This document shows, piece after piece, positions 9,348 to 19,668 of a DNA stretch of 64,000 nt (positions are counted from its first letter, which is position 1; every line of letters begins with the position of its first letter). The notes under the pieces were generated by a model. The model did no database searches. It was not told the DNA's origin and worked only from the letters and a program-made list of their open reading frames with translations. The translations under genes were made by a program, and so were the position numbers. The DNA comes from Flavobacteriales bacterium (GTDB lineage: Bacteria > Bacteroidota > Bacteroidia > Flavobacteriales > Flavobacteriaceae), in NCBI GenBank assembly GCA_004214175.1, contig SGZH01000001.1, positions 62,001-126,000 of the forward strand. Direction: 5' to 3'.

Positions 9348-10442
9348 ATGTCTGTAAACAACGAATATAGAAATTTTCCAATGGTACCAAGAGTAGTTTT
9401 TGGTAAAGGAAGTTTTAACCAATTGACATCAATATTAGATTTAAAAAGAAAAAATCAAGCTCCTTTTATATTCATCGTAGATGATGTTTTTGATCAACCA
9501 GGGTCTTTAGTCGATAGGATTGAATTAAAATGTAATGATAAATTAATTTATGCTTCCTCTCAAGAGGAACCTAAAACAACTCAAGTCGATTCATTAGTTA
9601 AAAATATACTGTTGGAGTTTAGCGAGCTTCCTTCTGGTATAATTGGAATAGGAGGTGGGTCTATTATGGATTTAGCAAAAGCTGTTTCACTAATGCTAAC
9701 TAATGAGGGAAGCGCGGCAGATTATCAAGGATGGGATTTAATTAAAACAAAATCAATATACCACGTAGGTATCCCAACAATTTCTGGAACTGGAGCTGAA
9801 GTATCCAGAACTTGTGTATTGTCGGGTCCCGTCAGAAAATTAGGAATTAATAGTGATTATACCACTTTTGATCAAGTAATTCTCGATCCACTATTATTAG
9901 ATGGAGTATCAAAAAATCAATGGTTCTATACGGGTATGGATTGTTTTATACATTGTATTGAATCTTTGGAAGGGACTTTTTTAAACGATTTTAGCCAAAG
10001 CTATGGAGAAAAAGCCTATGAATTATGTTTAGAAGTTTACTTGGAAGATAATAATTTATCAGTCGAAGAAAAGAATGGCAAGCTGATGATGGCTTCCTGG
10101 CATGGAGGAATGAGTATTGCCTATTCACAAGTGGGCGTAGCTCACGCGATGAGTTATGGTTTAGGTTTTGTTTTAGGAACTAAACATGGTATTGGAAATT
10201 GCATTGTTTTTAATTATCTAGAAGATTACTATCCGGAAGGAGTTGCAATTTTTAAACAAATGGTTAAAAAACACCAAATCGATATTCCTAGAGGTATTTG
10301 CTCTAATCTTTCAGATGAGCAGATGGAAACTATGATCAATGTGGCCTTAAGTTTGGAACCATTATGGGAAAACGCTTTAGGTAAAGATTGGAAAAATATT
10401 ATGACACGCGAAAAAGTAAAGACTATGTATCTAAAAATGTAA
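9348..10442 (+). CDS. kdnB: 3-deoxy-alpha-D-manno-octulosonate 8-oxidase (iron-containing alcohol dehydrogenase family)
   Basis: RVVFGKGSFNQL, GIGGGSIMDLAKAVSLMLTNEGSAADYQGWDLIK, GIPTISGTGAE, WFYTGMDCFIHCIESLEGTFLNDFS; closely resembles Shewanella KdnB as remembered; adjacent to kdsB. Confidence 0.85.
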   Translation: MSVNNEYRNFPMVPRVVFGKGSFNQLTSILDLKRKNQAPFIFIVDDVFDQPGSLVDRIELKCNDKLIYASSQEEPKTTQVDSLVKNILLEFSELPSGIIGIGGGSIMDLAKAVSLMLTNEGSAADYQGWDLIKTKSIYHVGIPTISGTGAEVSRTCVLSGPVRKLGINSDYTTFDQVILDPLLLDGVSKNQWFYTGMDCFIHCIESLEGTFLNDFSQSYGEKAYELCLEVYLEDNNLSVEEKNGKLMMASWHGGMSIAYSQVGVAHAMSYGLGFVLGTKHGIGNCIVFNYLEDYYPEGVAIFKQMVKKHQIDIPRGICSNLSDEQMETMINVALSLEPLWENALGKDWKNIMTREKVKTMYLKM

Positions 10443-10470
10443 TATTTAATAAAAAAAATAGTAATAAAAT

Positions 10471-10499
10471 AATGCCTACGTTTAATAACATTAGGCATT
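10471..10499 (+). terminator. Possible hairpin/attenuator between kdnB and acyltransferase
   Basis: AATGCCTA-N13-TAGGCATT inverted repeat; no strong T-run. Confidence 0.4.
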
Positions 10500-10515
10500 T
10501 AATTTATAGTAAATA

Positions 10516-11055
10516 ATGAATATTTATAAATTCATACTGTACAAAATTTTGGGTTGGAAAATTATTGGTGATTTTAATCAAGACAACCTTAAAAAAGTTG
10601 TCATTATTGTCGCTCCACACACGAGTTGGAGTGATTTTGTTATAGCGATACTTTCAAGAAAAGTTCTTGGTGTAATGGTTAATTTTGTTGGTAAAAAAGA
10701 ATTGTTTGTTTGGCCTTTCGGCTATTATTTTAAATGGGTTGGGGGAGCCCCATTAGATAGAACAAAGAATCATAATAAAGTGGAAGCTATAGCTTCTATT
10801 TTTGACTCTAAAAAAGAGTTTAGGTTAGGAATGTCACCTGAAGGAACTCGAAAAAAAGTTGACAAATGGCGAACAGGATTTTATTATATAGCATTGAAAG
10901 CAAAAGTCCCAATTATTCCAACTTCTATGGATTACAAAACTAAAACAATAACTATTGGTAAGCCCTTTGATCCTTCTGGGGATATTGAAACAGATTTAAA
11001 AATATTAAAAAAGTTCTTTGAAGGTAGTGTTGGTAAGATAAAAAAATACACTTAA
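10516..11055 (+). CDS. 1-acyl-sn-glycerol-3-phosphate acyltransferase family protein
   Basis: HX4D motif (APHTSWSDF) and SPEGTRKK. Confidence 0.88.
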   Translation: MNIYKFILYKILGWKIIGDFNQDNLKKVVIIVAPHTSWSDFVIAILSRKVLGVMVNFVGKKELFVWPFGYYFKWVGGAPLDRTKNHNKVEAIASIFDSKKEFRLGMSPEGTRKKVDKWRTGFYYIALKAKVPIIPTSMDYKTKTITIGKPFDPSGDIETDLKILKKFFEGSVGKIKKYT

Positions 11056-11073
11056 AATTATATTGCAAACAAA

Positions 11074-11787
11074 TTACGATTCGTCCATCGTATGATATAC
11101 ATTTTGGACATCATCATCGTTATCCAATTTTTCTAGTAATTTATCTACATCTGCTGCCTGTTCTTTAGAAACCTTTTTCGTCACCTGCGGTATACGTTCA
11201 AAACCAGATGATAAAATTTCAAATTCTTTTTCTTCTAATACTTTTTGAATGCTTCCAAAACTTTCAAAGGGTGCATAAATTAAGACTCCATCTTCATCTT
11301 CAAAAACTTCTTCCACACCATAATCTATCAATTCTAATTCTAATTCTTCTAAATTAATTTCTTTAGGATTAATTCTAAAATTACAAGTATGATCAAACAT
11401 AAAAATAACCGATCCAGAAGTTCCCATATTACCATCACACTTACTAAAACATGCTCTTACATTAGCAACTGTTCTTGTATTATTATCCGTGGCTGTCTCA
11501 ACAAGAATAGCAATGCCATGCGGGGCATATCCTTCAAATAATACTTCCTTAAAATCTCCTTGGCCTTTTTCAGTAGCTTTTTTAATAGCCCTTTCAACAT
11601 TATCTTTGGGCATGTTGACAGCTTTTGCATTTTGAATAACAGCTCTCAATCTAGAATTTGAATCAGGATTCGGTCCACCTTCCTTAACAGCCATTACAAT
11701 ATCTTTTCCAATGCGTGTAAATGCTTTTGACATTGCAGACCAACGCTTCATTTTTCTTGCCTTTCTAAACTCAAACGCTCTTCCCAT
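11074..11787 (-). CDS. YebC/PmpR family transcriptional regulator/translation factor
   Basis: MGRAFEFRKARKMKRWSAMSKAFTRIGK, FEGYAPHGIAILVE; start at internal ATG. Confidence 0.93.
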   Translation of the reverse strand: MGRAFEFRKARKMKRWSAMSKAFTRIGKDIVMAVKEGGPNPDSNSRLRAVIQNAKAVNMPKDNVERAIKKATEKGQGDFKEVLFEGYAPHGIAILVETATDNNTRTVANVRACFSKCDGNMGTSGSVIFMFDHTCNFRINPKEINLEELELELIDYGVEEVFEDEDGVLIYAPFESFGSIQKVLEEKEFEILSSGFERIPQVTKKVSKEQAADVDKLLEKLDNDDDVQNVYHTMDES

Positions 11788-11865
11788 AGTTAATCTTTTA
11801 AGTTCTACAAAAATAAAAAAATGCACTAAACCACCAAGAGAAGTAGGATTCTTCTTTTTTATTAA

Positions 11866-12711
11866 TTATTCTTTTACAGAATCGATTGCTTCTTGCAATA
11901 CACAATCACTAATAATTTGATTTAAAGTTATTTGATAATTTTTTGGGAGTAAATTTTGTTTTGGAAGAATAGCAAGGTAGCTATCTTTGTTGGAGGTGTA
12001 TATCTTTTTGAAGATGACGTTTTTTAATCCAAGCTTATCAGTTATTTCATAAAACAATTCGGAATGATGGATCATATCATTACTTGAAAGATGAAATATA
12101 CCCTCTAAATTTTTATTGATTATGTAATGAATTTGTTGCGCTATTTTATTGATAGTATTCGCGCTGATAACCAAATTTGGAAATATCTCAAATTCTGCAT
12201 TGTATTTTGAGGCTTCCTTTAATTGAATTATTTTAGGGGAATTTACTCCTAATATCATTGGTAATCTCAAAATCACATACTTTGAAGAGGGGAGTTTTTT
12301 TATTGTCTTTTCTTGCTTTATATTATATTTTCCATCTAATGACTTAGATGAAAGGAGATCTTTTTCGTAGCTAGGGAACTTTCCTTTTGCATCAAAAACC
12401 CTAAAACTCGATAAGTATAGTAATTTACAATCGATAGTTGATAATACATAATCTAATAGTTCTTGATAGAGGACAAATTGGGTTTTGTAATTACCTTTTA
12501 TAGTAGGTATTATAAAATTTGGTTGAATCTCATTTAAAATCGATTTAATAGTGTTTTTATTCATATCAAAATGAAACATGACAGCATTTTCCTCAAATTC
12601 TTTTTTTGGTGATTTAAATGTACCGTATACATCAAAATAGGGAAGAAGTTCCTTATATAGTTTATTACCTATAAAACCGCTAGCTCCTAATATTAAAATT
12701 CTATTCCCCAA
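11866..12711 (-). CDS. RmlD/NAD-dependent epimerase-like sugar nucleotide reductase
   Basis: ILILGASGFIGNKLY Rossmann motif; SDR-like architecture. Confidence 0.8.
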   Translation of the reverse strand: MGNRILILGASGFIGNKLYKELLPYFDVYGTFKSPKKEFEENAVMFHFDMNKNTIKSILNEIQPNFIIPTIKGNYKTQFVLYQELLDYVLSTIDCKLLYLSSFRVFDAKGKFPSYEKDLLSSKSLDGKYNIKQEKTIKKLPSSKYVILRLPMILGVNSPKIIQLKEASKYNAEFEIFPNLVISANTINKIAQQIHYIINKNLEGIFHLSSNDMIHHSELFYEITDKLGLKNVIFKKIYTSNKDSYLAILPKQNLLPKNYQITLNQIISDCVLQEAIDSVKE

Positions 12712-12725
12712 AGATGTCTAAAAGA

Positions 12726-13814
12726 TTATAATCCTTTATAAAAAGGTATCTTTACTATAGTTGCTTGGATTGTTTTTTTACGTATTTGAATAAAAAGTTT
12801 TGTGCCAAAAGATGTTAAATTGCTTGGAACATAACCCATTCCAATTCCTTTGCCTAGCGATGGCGACATGGTTCCACTAGTCACTATACCAATTTTATCC
12901 CCTTGACTATTTAAAATATCATAACCTTGTCTTGGAATTCCTCTTTCATCTAATTCAAACGCAACTAACTTTCGTTGAGTTCCAAGTTCTTTTTGTTTTA
13001 ATAAATATTCAGAATTAATAAAATTTTTCGTGAATTTGGTTATCCAACCTAAACCAGCTTCAATAGGCGATGTAGTATCGTTAATATCATTACCATAGAG
13101 GCAATAACCCATTTCCAGTCTTAAGGTGTCTCTTGCTGCCAATCCAATTGGTTTGATATCAAAATTATTACCAGCATTAAAAATTTTTTTCCAAATTTGT
13201 TTAGCCTCGTTATTTTTACAATAAATTTCAAATCCTCCACTGCCGGTATATCCAGTAGCACTGATAATAATATTTTCTATACCTGCAAAATCAGCAATTT
13301 GAAAATGATAAAATTTTATAGTGCTAAGATCAATTGAAGTAAGGGATTGCATTGATTCAACAGCTTTTGGTCCCTGAATTGCAAATAAAGAATAATCTTC
13401 CGATACATTTATAAGCTCAGCACCAATACTATTGTGACTATTAATCCAATTCCAATCTTTTTCAATATTGGAAGCATTAACTACTAAGAGCCATTTTTCA
13501 CTATTAATTCGGTAAACGATTAAATCGTCTACAATTCCACCAGTGGCGTTTGGAAAACAACTATATTGAGCCTGGTTATCAACTATTTTAGAGGCATCAT
13601 TACTAGTTACTTTCTGAATTAACTCAAGTGCATTAGGGCCTAAAACTAAAAATTCTCCCATATGCGATACATCAAAGACTCCAACATTATTTCGAACAGT
13701 TTCATGTTCAATATTAACGCCTTCATAGGAAACAGGCATATTGTAGCCTGCAAATGGGATCATTTTTGCACCAAGCTTTTTATGTGTCTCAGATAATGCT
13801 ATTTCTTTTATCAT
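12726..13814 (-). CDS. gcvT: Glycine cleavage system aminomethyltransferase (T protein)
   Basis: [66 protein letters not shown]; start at MIKEIAL. Confidence 0.95.
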   Translation of the reverse strand: MIKEIALSETHKKLGAKMIPFAGYNMPVSYEGVNIEHETVRNNVGVFDVSHMGEFLVLGPNALELIQKVTSNDASKIVDNQAQYSCFPNATGGIVDDLIVYRINSEKWLLVVNASNIEKDWNWINSHNSIGAELINVSEDYSLFAIQGPKAVESMQSLTSIDLSTIKFYHFQIADFAGIENIIISATGYTGSGGFEIYCKNNEAKQIWKKIFNAGNNFDIKPIGLAARDTLRLEMGYCLYGNDINDTTSPIEAGLGWITKFTKNFINSEYLLKQKELGTQRKLVAFELDERGIPRQGYDILNSQGDKIGIVTSGTMSPSLGKGIGMGYVPSNLTSFGTKLFIQIRKKTIQATIVKIPFYKGL

Positions 13815-13867
13815 ATTATTTATAATGTTAAAACAAGGTTTATAAATAACACCAAATTTTAAGACCA

Positions 13868-13875
13868 CAAATATA
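13868..13875 (-). promoter_or_regulatory. Putative -7 box (TATATTTG) for gcvT
   Basis: TAnnTTTG overlapping the ORF-track start; supports the internal start at 13814. Confidence 0.5.
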
Positions 13876-13938
13876 TTATTTTGTTTTGGTATTGAAGGTA
13901 GGGGTAACGTTAAAATAAGATACTTAATTTTAGTATAT

Positions 13939-13959
13939 TAGTACTCTAACAATAGTACT
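13939..13959. repeat. TAGTACT-N7-TAGTACT repeat upstream of alkB
   Basis: TAGTACT at 13939-13945 and 13953-13959; AGTACT cores are palindromic. Confidence 0.5.
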
Positions 13960-13981
13960 TATTTTTATAGCAATTAGATTC

Positions 13982-15019
13982 ATGAAAAAATATTACTTTC
14001 TATTTATCTACAGCCTACCACTATTTGTTTATATTTCTTTAACAAGTAATGGTTGGAGTACTTTATTACCAGTTTTAATTTATTTTGGTCTGGTTCCACT
14101 TATTGAACTTTTTTTTCAGCCTGACCCTACAAATATCGATAAAGATCTTGAGTCGCAATTGAAACAAGACCCATTTTATGAATGGATTATTTATTTAATT
14201 ATTCCTTTACATTTGTTTCTATTAATTAAATTCTTTTTTGTCATTGATAATACAGAACTTGGTTCAATAGAGTTTTATGGCAGAATATCAAGTATTGGTA
14301 TTTTATTAGGAGTTACTGGAATTAATCTTGGTCATGAATTAGGTCACAGAAATAATATAGGTTTAAAATACCTTGGTGAATTATTATTATTAACTTCTTT
14401 AAATACTCATTTCTTACCATATCATAATGCTGGACATCATTTAAATGTTGCCACACTAAAAGATGCTGCCACAGCTAGAAAAAATGAGCTATTATTTATA
14501 TTTTGGATTCGTTCTCATTTTGGGAGTTATATTGAGGCATGGAAAATAGAGAATAGAAGGATGCGGACTACTAACAAATTTATTTTTTCTTTTGAGAACA
14601 GGATGGTTATTTATACAGTCTTGAATGTTTTAGTACTATCATCTGTTTATTTTATTTTTGGTTTTAAGGTACTCTTATCATATTTGTTAGTGGCCTCAAT
14701 AGGAATATTACTTTTAGAAACTGTAAATTATATTGAACATTACGGACTTTTAAGAAAGAAAAATGAGCATGGTAGATATGAAAAAGTTAAACATTATCAT
14801 TCTTGGAATTCTGATCATATTATTGGAAGAAGTATGATGTTTAACTTATCCCGCCATGCCGATCATCACTATAATGGCAGTAAAAAATATCAATTACTAA
14901 AATCTATCAAATCCAGTCCCCAAATGCCTACAGGTTATCCAGGAATGATGTTAATTGCATTATTACAACCGCTATGGTTTTATATTATGAATAAAAAACT
15001 AAAGGAGTTAGGTGAGTAA
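13982..15019 (+). CDS. alkB: Alkane 1-monooxygenase (AlkB-type membrane di-iron hydroxylase)
   Basis: Histidine boxes HELGHR, HNAGHH, HADHH plus NYIEHYGL; multiple TM segments. Confidence 0.88.
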   Translation: MKKYYFLFIYSLPLFVYISLTSNGWSTLLPVLIYFGLVPLIELFFQPDPTNIDKDLESQLKQDPFYEWIIYLIIPLHLFLLIKFFFVIDNTELGSIEFYGRISSIGILLGVTGINLGHELGHRNNIGLKYLGELLLLTSLNTHFLPYHNAGHHLNVATLKDAATARKNELLFIFWIRSHFGSYIEAWKIENRRMRTTNKFIFSFENRMVIYTVLNVLVLSSVYFIFGFKVLLSYLLVASIGILLLETVNYIEHYGLLRKKNEHGRYEKVKHYHSWNSDHIIGRSMMFNLSRHADHHYNGSKKYQLLKSIKSSPQMPTGYPGMMLIALLQPLWFYIMNKKLKELGE

Positions 15020-15090
15020 ATGATTAAAGTAATTTATCTGAAAATAATTATACTGTTTTAAAAATTCTTATTTTCTTAAGAAGGAATTAG

Positions 15091-15098
15091 TACTTTTG
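15091..15098 (+). promoter_or_regulatory. Putative -7 box (TACTTTTG) for hutH
   Basis: TAnnTTTG 24 nt upstream of the ATG. Confidence 0.5.
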
Positions 15099-15121
15099 TT
15101 TTTTAATTTTTATTTTAATCT

Positions 15122-16630
15122 ATGACAAAAGTCCATTATGTAAGTGGTGATTTACTTGATTTAGCTACAATTAAATCGATAATCGAGGAACGTAAAGTCT
15201 TAGAATTATCGAATGAAGTAGTTTTAAATATTGAAAAATCAAAAAAATATTTAGAAAAAAAAATTTTAAATAACAGCCAACCTATCTATGGTATTAATAC
15301 AGGTTTTGGCTCTCTCTACAATGTAAAGATAGCATCAGATGATTTAACCAAACTTCAAGAAAATATTGTTATGTCTCATGCCTGTGGAACCGGTAATTTG
15401 GTGCCTAAGGAAATAGTCAAATTAATGTTATTGCTTAAAGTACAGTCTTTAAGTTATGGCTACAGTGGAGTTCAATTAAAAACAATACAACGTTTAGTTG
15501 ATTTTTATAATTTAGATATCACCCCGCTTATATACGAATTAGGTAGTCTCGGAGCTTCGGGTGATTTAGCACCACTTGCTCATATGGCTCTACCTCTAAT
15601 TGGAAAAGGAGAGGTGTATTATAAAAATGAAATACGTCCTGCTAAAGATATTTTAAATCAACTAGACTTTGAACCAATCAAACTAGAAGCGAAAGAAGGC
15701 CTAGCTTTATTAAATGGCACTCAATTTATGAGTGCCTACGGAATTTTTTCATTGATAAAAAGTCACAAGCTTTCCTATTTATCAGATTTAATTTCTTGTA
15801 TTTCAATCGATGCTTTTAATTGTAATATGAGTCCCTTCGATCCACTTGTACATTTAGTTCGTCCTCATAGAGGCCAAGTAAAAACTGCTGAACGAGTTTT
15901 AGATTTATTAGAGGGAAGCGAGATAGGAAATTTAAAAAATAAAAGCATTCAAGATCCATATTCTTTTCGTTGCATCCCTCAAGTCCACGGAGCATCAAAA
16001 GATACCATTGCATTTGTAACAAAAACTTTTAATACCGAAATTAATTCAGTAACTGATAATCCTAATATTTTTATGAAAGAGGATAAGATTATATCAGGAG
16101 GGAATTTTCATGGTCAACCACTAGCAATGGCCCTTGATTATTTAGGTATTGCATTGGCTGAATTAGGAAATATATCGGAACGAAGGACATATCAATTAAT
16201 AGGTGGATTAAGAAATCTTCCTCCCTTTTTAGTAAAAAAACCAGGAATTAATAGTGGTTTTATGATTCCTCAATACACTGCAGCAAGCATAGTTAGTCAA
16301 AATAAACAACTTGCAACCCCTGCTTCCATAGATTCTATTGTTTCATCGAATGGACAAGAAGATCACGTGAGTATGGGTGCGAATGCTGCTACTAAATGTT
16401 TGCAAATTGTAAATAATCTCGAACGAATTTTGGCTATAGAATTAATGAATGCTTCACAAGCGCTATCATTTCGTAGGCCTTTAAAATCATCAAGATCAAT
16501 AGAGGATTTTGTAAATAGTTACCGTAAGGAAGTTCCTTTGGTTGAACATGATCGTATCTTAGCAAAAGACATCAAAAAAACAATTTTGTTTTTTGATTCT
16601 CTGGGGGTAGACAATAAAATTTTGTTTTAG
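15122..16630 (+). CDS. hutH: Histidine ammonia-lyase
   Basis: MIO Ala-Ser-Gly motif GSLGASGDLAPLAHM; YGINTGFG; SHACGTG. Confidence 0.93.
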   Translation: MTKVHYVSGDLLDLATIKSIIEERKVLELSNEVVLNIEKSKKYLEKKILNNSQPIYGINTGFGSLYNVKIASDDLTKLQENIVMSHACGTGNLVPKEIVKLMLLLKVQSLSYGYSGVQLKTIQRLVDFYNLDITPLIYELGSLGASGDLAPLAHMALPLIGKGEVYYKNEIRPAKDILNQLDFEPIKLEAKEGLALLNGTQFMSAYGIFSLIKSHKLSYLSDLISCISIDAFNCNMSPFDPLVHLVRPHRGQVKTAERVLDLLEGSEIGNLKNKSIQDPYSFRCIPQVHGASKDTIAFVTKTFNTEINSVTDNPNIFMKEDKIISGGNFHGQPLAMALDYLGIALAELGNISERRTYQLIGGLRNLPPFLVKKPGINSGFMIPQYTAASIVSQNKQLATPASIDSIVSSNGQEDHVSMGANAATKCLQIVNNLERILAIELMNASQALSFRRPLKSSRSIEDFVNSYRKEVPLVEHDRILAKDIKKTILFFDSLGVDNKILF

Positions 16631-16642
16631 TCTCTTTACTAT

Positions 16643-19186
16643 TTATTTAGATTCCTTTTTCTCTGTTATTTTAATAACAATTTCATTAGTTTTTTTATTC
16701 AGATCTATTTTAATACTGTCACCTTCTTTTAGCTTTGTATTAATAATCTCTTCTGCTAAGACATCTTCAATATATTTTTGAATAGCTCTTTTAAGGGGTC
16801 TAGCTCCGTATTGTTTGTCAAATCCTTTATCTGCAATAAAATCCTTAGCATTTTTTGAAAGTTTTAACTGGTAGCCTAATCCGTCAATTCTAGCATATAA
16901 TTTACCTAATTCAATGTCGATTATTTTATGAATATCTTCTTTTGATAACGCATTGAAAACAACAACATCATCTATTCTATTTAAAAATTCTGGTGCAAAT
17001 GTTTTCTTTAGTGCATTTTCGATAACTCCCTTTGCATAAGTGTCGGCTTGATTCGTTTTAGCTGAAGTTCCAAAACCAACACCTTGACCAAAATCTTTTA
17101 ATTGTCGTGAACCAATATTAGAGGTCATGATAATAATGGTGTTTCTAAAATCAATTTTACGACCTAAACTATCAGTTAAAAATCCATCATCTAGAACTTG
17201 AAGCATCATATGAAATACATCTGGGTGAGCCTTTTCAATTTCATCAAGTAAAACGATCGAATAAGGCTTCCTTCTTACTTTTTCTGTTAATTGACCACCC
17301 TCCTCGTATCCTACATATCCTGGAGGTGCACCAACTAGTCTAGATATGGCAAATTTTTCCATATATTCACTCATATCTATTCTTATTAAGGCGTTATCGG
17401 AATCAAAAAGCTCTTGTGCCAATACTTTAGCTAGTTGTGTTTTTCCAACCCCTGTCTGACCAAGAAATATAAATGAACCAATGGGTTTATTAGGATCTTT
17501 TAATCCTGCTCTGTTTCGTTGTATCGCCTTTGCTATTTTTTGAACAGCATCGTCTTGGCCTATTACTTTCCCTTTAATTCTTTTCGGTAAAGCAGCAAGC
17601 TTAGTACTCTCTGTTTGTGCAATCCTATTAACGGGAACTCCTGTCATCATTGAAATAACTTCAGCTACATTTGCTTCAGAAACAACTTCTCTGTGCAGTT
17701 GTGATTCTTTTTCCCAGGCTTCTTGTTCAGAGGAAAGTTCTTTTTCAAGATTCTTTTCATCATCTCTTAGTTTAGCTGCCTCTTCATATTTCTGTTTCTT
17801 GACTACTGAGTTTTTTAAATCTCGAACTTCTTCTAATTGTTTTTCAATTTGTACTATTTTTTCTGGTACATGAATGTTTGTGATATGTACTCTGGATCCT
17901 GCTTCATCAAGTGCATCAATAGCTTTATCTGGTAAAAAGCGATCTGTCATATAACGATTGGTTAATTTAACACAGGCAAGTATTGCATCTTCAGTATAAG
18001 TAACATGATGATGCATTTCATACTTGTCTTTAATGTTTTGCAGAATTTCAATTGATTCTTCAACCGAGGTGGGTTCCACTATTACTTTTTGAAATCTTCG
18101 TTCTAAAGCACCATCCTTTTCAATGTATTGTCTATATTCATCTAGTGTTGTTGCTCCAATACATTGTAACTCACCTCTTGCTAGAGCTGGCTTGAACATG
18201 TTAGAAGCATCTAAAGAACCTGTAGCTCCTCCAGCTCCAACAATCGTATGAATTTCGTCAATAAATAAGATAATGTCATCATTTTTTTCAATTTCATTCA
18301 TTACAGCCTTCATACGCTCTTCAAATTGTCCACGGTATTTTGTACCGGCAACCAGGCTAGCTAAATCTAGCGTAACTACTCTTTTATCAAAAAGAATTCT
18401 TGAAACTTTCCTTTGGACTATTCGTAAAGCCAAACCTTCAACAATTGCAGATTTACCGACTCCAGGTTCTCCAATTAATAATGGATTATTCTTTTTTCTT
18501 CTACTTAATATCTGAGAAACACGTTGTATTTCTCCTTCTCTTCCCACTACAGGGTCTAATTTACCTTCGGTGGCCAAATAGGTTAAATCACGCCCAAAGT
18601 TGTCTAAAACAGGTGTCTTTGATTTTTTATTAGTTTTAGTTGTACTCCCAGTAAAAAGGTTTTCTTTACCAGACTGGTCAGCTGGCAAATCCTCACTTGG
18701 AAATGCGTCTGAAGTAGGGGAGTCTTGGAAATCATCATCACTTGAGATCAAGGATTTAAATTGATTTTTAACACCATCATAATCAATTTTCATTTTATTT
18801 AAAAGTTTGGTAGTAGGATCATTTTCATTTCTTAAAATACAGAGTAGTAAGTGTGCCGTATTTATAGAAGTACTTTGAAAAAGTTTAGCTTCTAAAAAAG
18901 TTGTTTTTAAAGCTCTTTCAGCCTGTCTAGTTAAATGAAGATTTTTTTTGTCATTGCTGTTGGATTCAGTGTGAGGATTGGCAGGACTTAATATTTCAAC
19001 TTTTCTACGAAGATGATTCAAATCTATATCCAATGTATTTAGTATCGAAACTGCTTTACCGTTACCGTCGCGAAGCAATCCTAACATTAAGTGCTCAGTA
19101 CCAATAAACTCATGTCCTAATCTCAAAGCCTCCTCTTTACTAAAAGCAATTACATCTTTTACTCTCGGTGAAAAATTATCATCCAT
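16643..19186 (-). CDS. clpC: ATP-dependent Clp protease ATP-binding subunit ClpC
   Basis: N-terminal Clp repeats, two AAA+ modules ([30 protein letters not shown]), UVR linker. Confidence 0.95.
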   Translation of the reverse strand: MDDNFSPRVKDVIAFSKEEALRLGHEFIGTEHLMLGLLRDGNGKAVSILNTLDIDLNHLRRKVEILSPANPHTESNSNDKKNLHLTRQAERALKTTFLEAKLFQSTSINTAHLLLCILRNENDPTTKLLNKMKIDYDGVKNQFKSLISSDDDFQDSPTSDAFPSEDLPADQSGKENLFTGSTTKTNKKSKTPVLDNFGRDLTYLATEGKLDPVVGREGEIQRVSQILSRRKKNNPLLIGEPGVGKSAIVEGLALRIVQRKVSRILFDKRVVTLDLASLVAGTKYRGQFEERMKAVMNEIEKNDDIILFIDEIHTIVGAGGATGSLDASNMFKPALARGELQCIGATTLDEYRQYIEKDGALERRFQKVIVEPTSVEESIEILQNIKDKYEMHHHVTYTEDAILACVKLTNRYMTDRFLPDKAIDALDEAGSRVHITNIHVPEKIVQIEKQLEEVRDLKNSVVKKQKYEEAAKLRDDEKNLEKELSSEQEAWEKESQLHREVVSEANVAEVISMMTGVPVNRIAQTESTKLAALPKRIKGKVIGQDDAVQKIAKAIQRNRAGLKDPNKPIGSFIFLGQTGVGKTQLAKVLAQELFDSDNALIRIDMSEYMEKFAISRLVGAPPGYVGYEEGGQLTEKVRRKPYSIVLLDEIEKAHPDVFHMMLQVLDDGFLTDSLGRKIDFRNTIIIMTSNIGSRQLKDFGQGVGFGTSAKTNQADTYAKGVIENALKKTFAPEFLNRIDDVVVFNALSKEDIHKIIDIELGKLYARIDGLGYQLKLSKNAKDFIADKGFDKQYGARPLKRAIQKYIEDVLAEEIINTKLKEGDSIKIDLNKKTNEIVIKITEKKESK

Positions 19187-19274
19187 AATTAATATCTCTT
19201 TATTTTAAACACTTTACGATTTTAGATGTTAAGTGTGAAAAGTATTGTTTTATTGTTATTAAAATTAATTAATT

Positions 19275-19300
19275 ACAATCAGAACAAATATAATGATTGT
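19275..19300. promoter_or_regulatory. Inverted repeat ACAATCA-N12-TGATTGT bracketing a -7 box (TATATTTG, minus strand, 19285-19292) upstream of clpC
   Basis: 7-bp perfect inverted repeat flanking a TAnnTTTG element. Confidence 0.45.
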
Positions 19301-19668
19301 TTTTAACCACTAATTCTCTTTAACTATTTTTTATCAATAATTATTAAACCACAAAAACATTTATAAAATCAATAAACATACCATAATTATTTAAGGTATA
19401 AAGTCAAAAATTTAATCCCAATGAAAATATAAAATAAATATAATAACTTTTAATTATTTTAATTGTTTTGAAAATCCTAAAAAAAGCTAATATCACTATA
19501 TAAAACTTATAAATTACAAAATAATAGTATAGATAGTTATTAACGTTTTACACCTAGCTATTTGTTAATAAAATAGTTATTTTTCGACTTGTTTTTTTAT
19601 TAAAAAATATGCAATTAATGTATCTTGCTTATTACTAATTTTTACTAAAAAAAATAAAATAAATTTAT

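Noticed and set aside
18273-18633. Two overlapping ORFs opposite clpC
   Set aside because: Antisense to a highly conserved AAA+ coding region; chance ORFs.
19301-19668. Possible hidden ncRNA in the long clpC-gyrA spacer
   Set aside because: Very AT-rich with no strong hairpins or recognisable conserved RNA motifs; not supportable from sequence alone.
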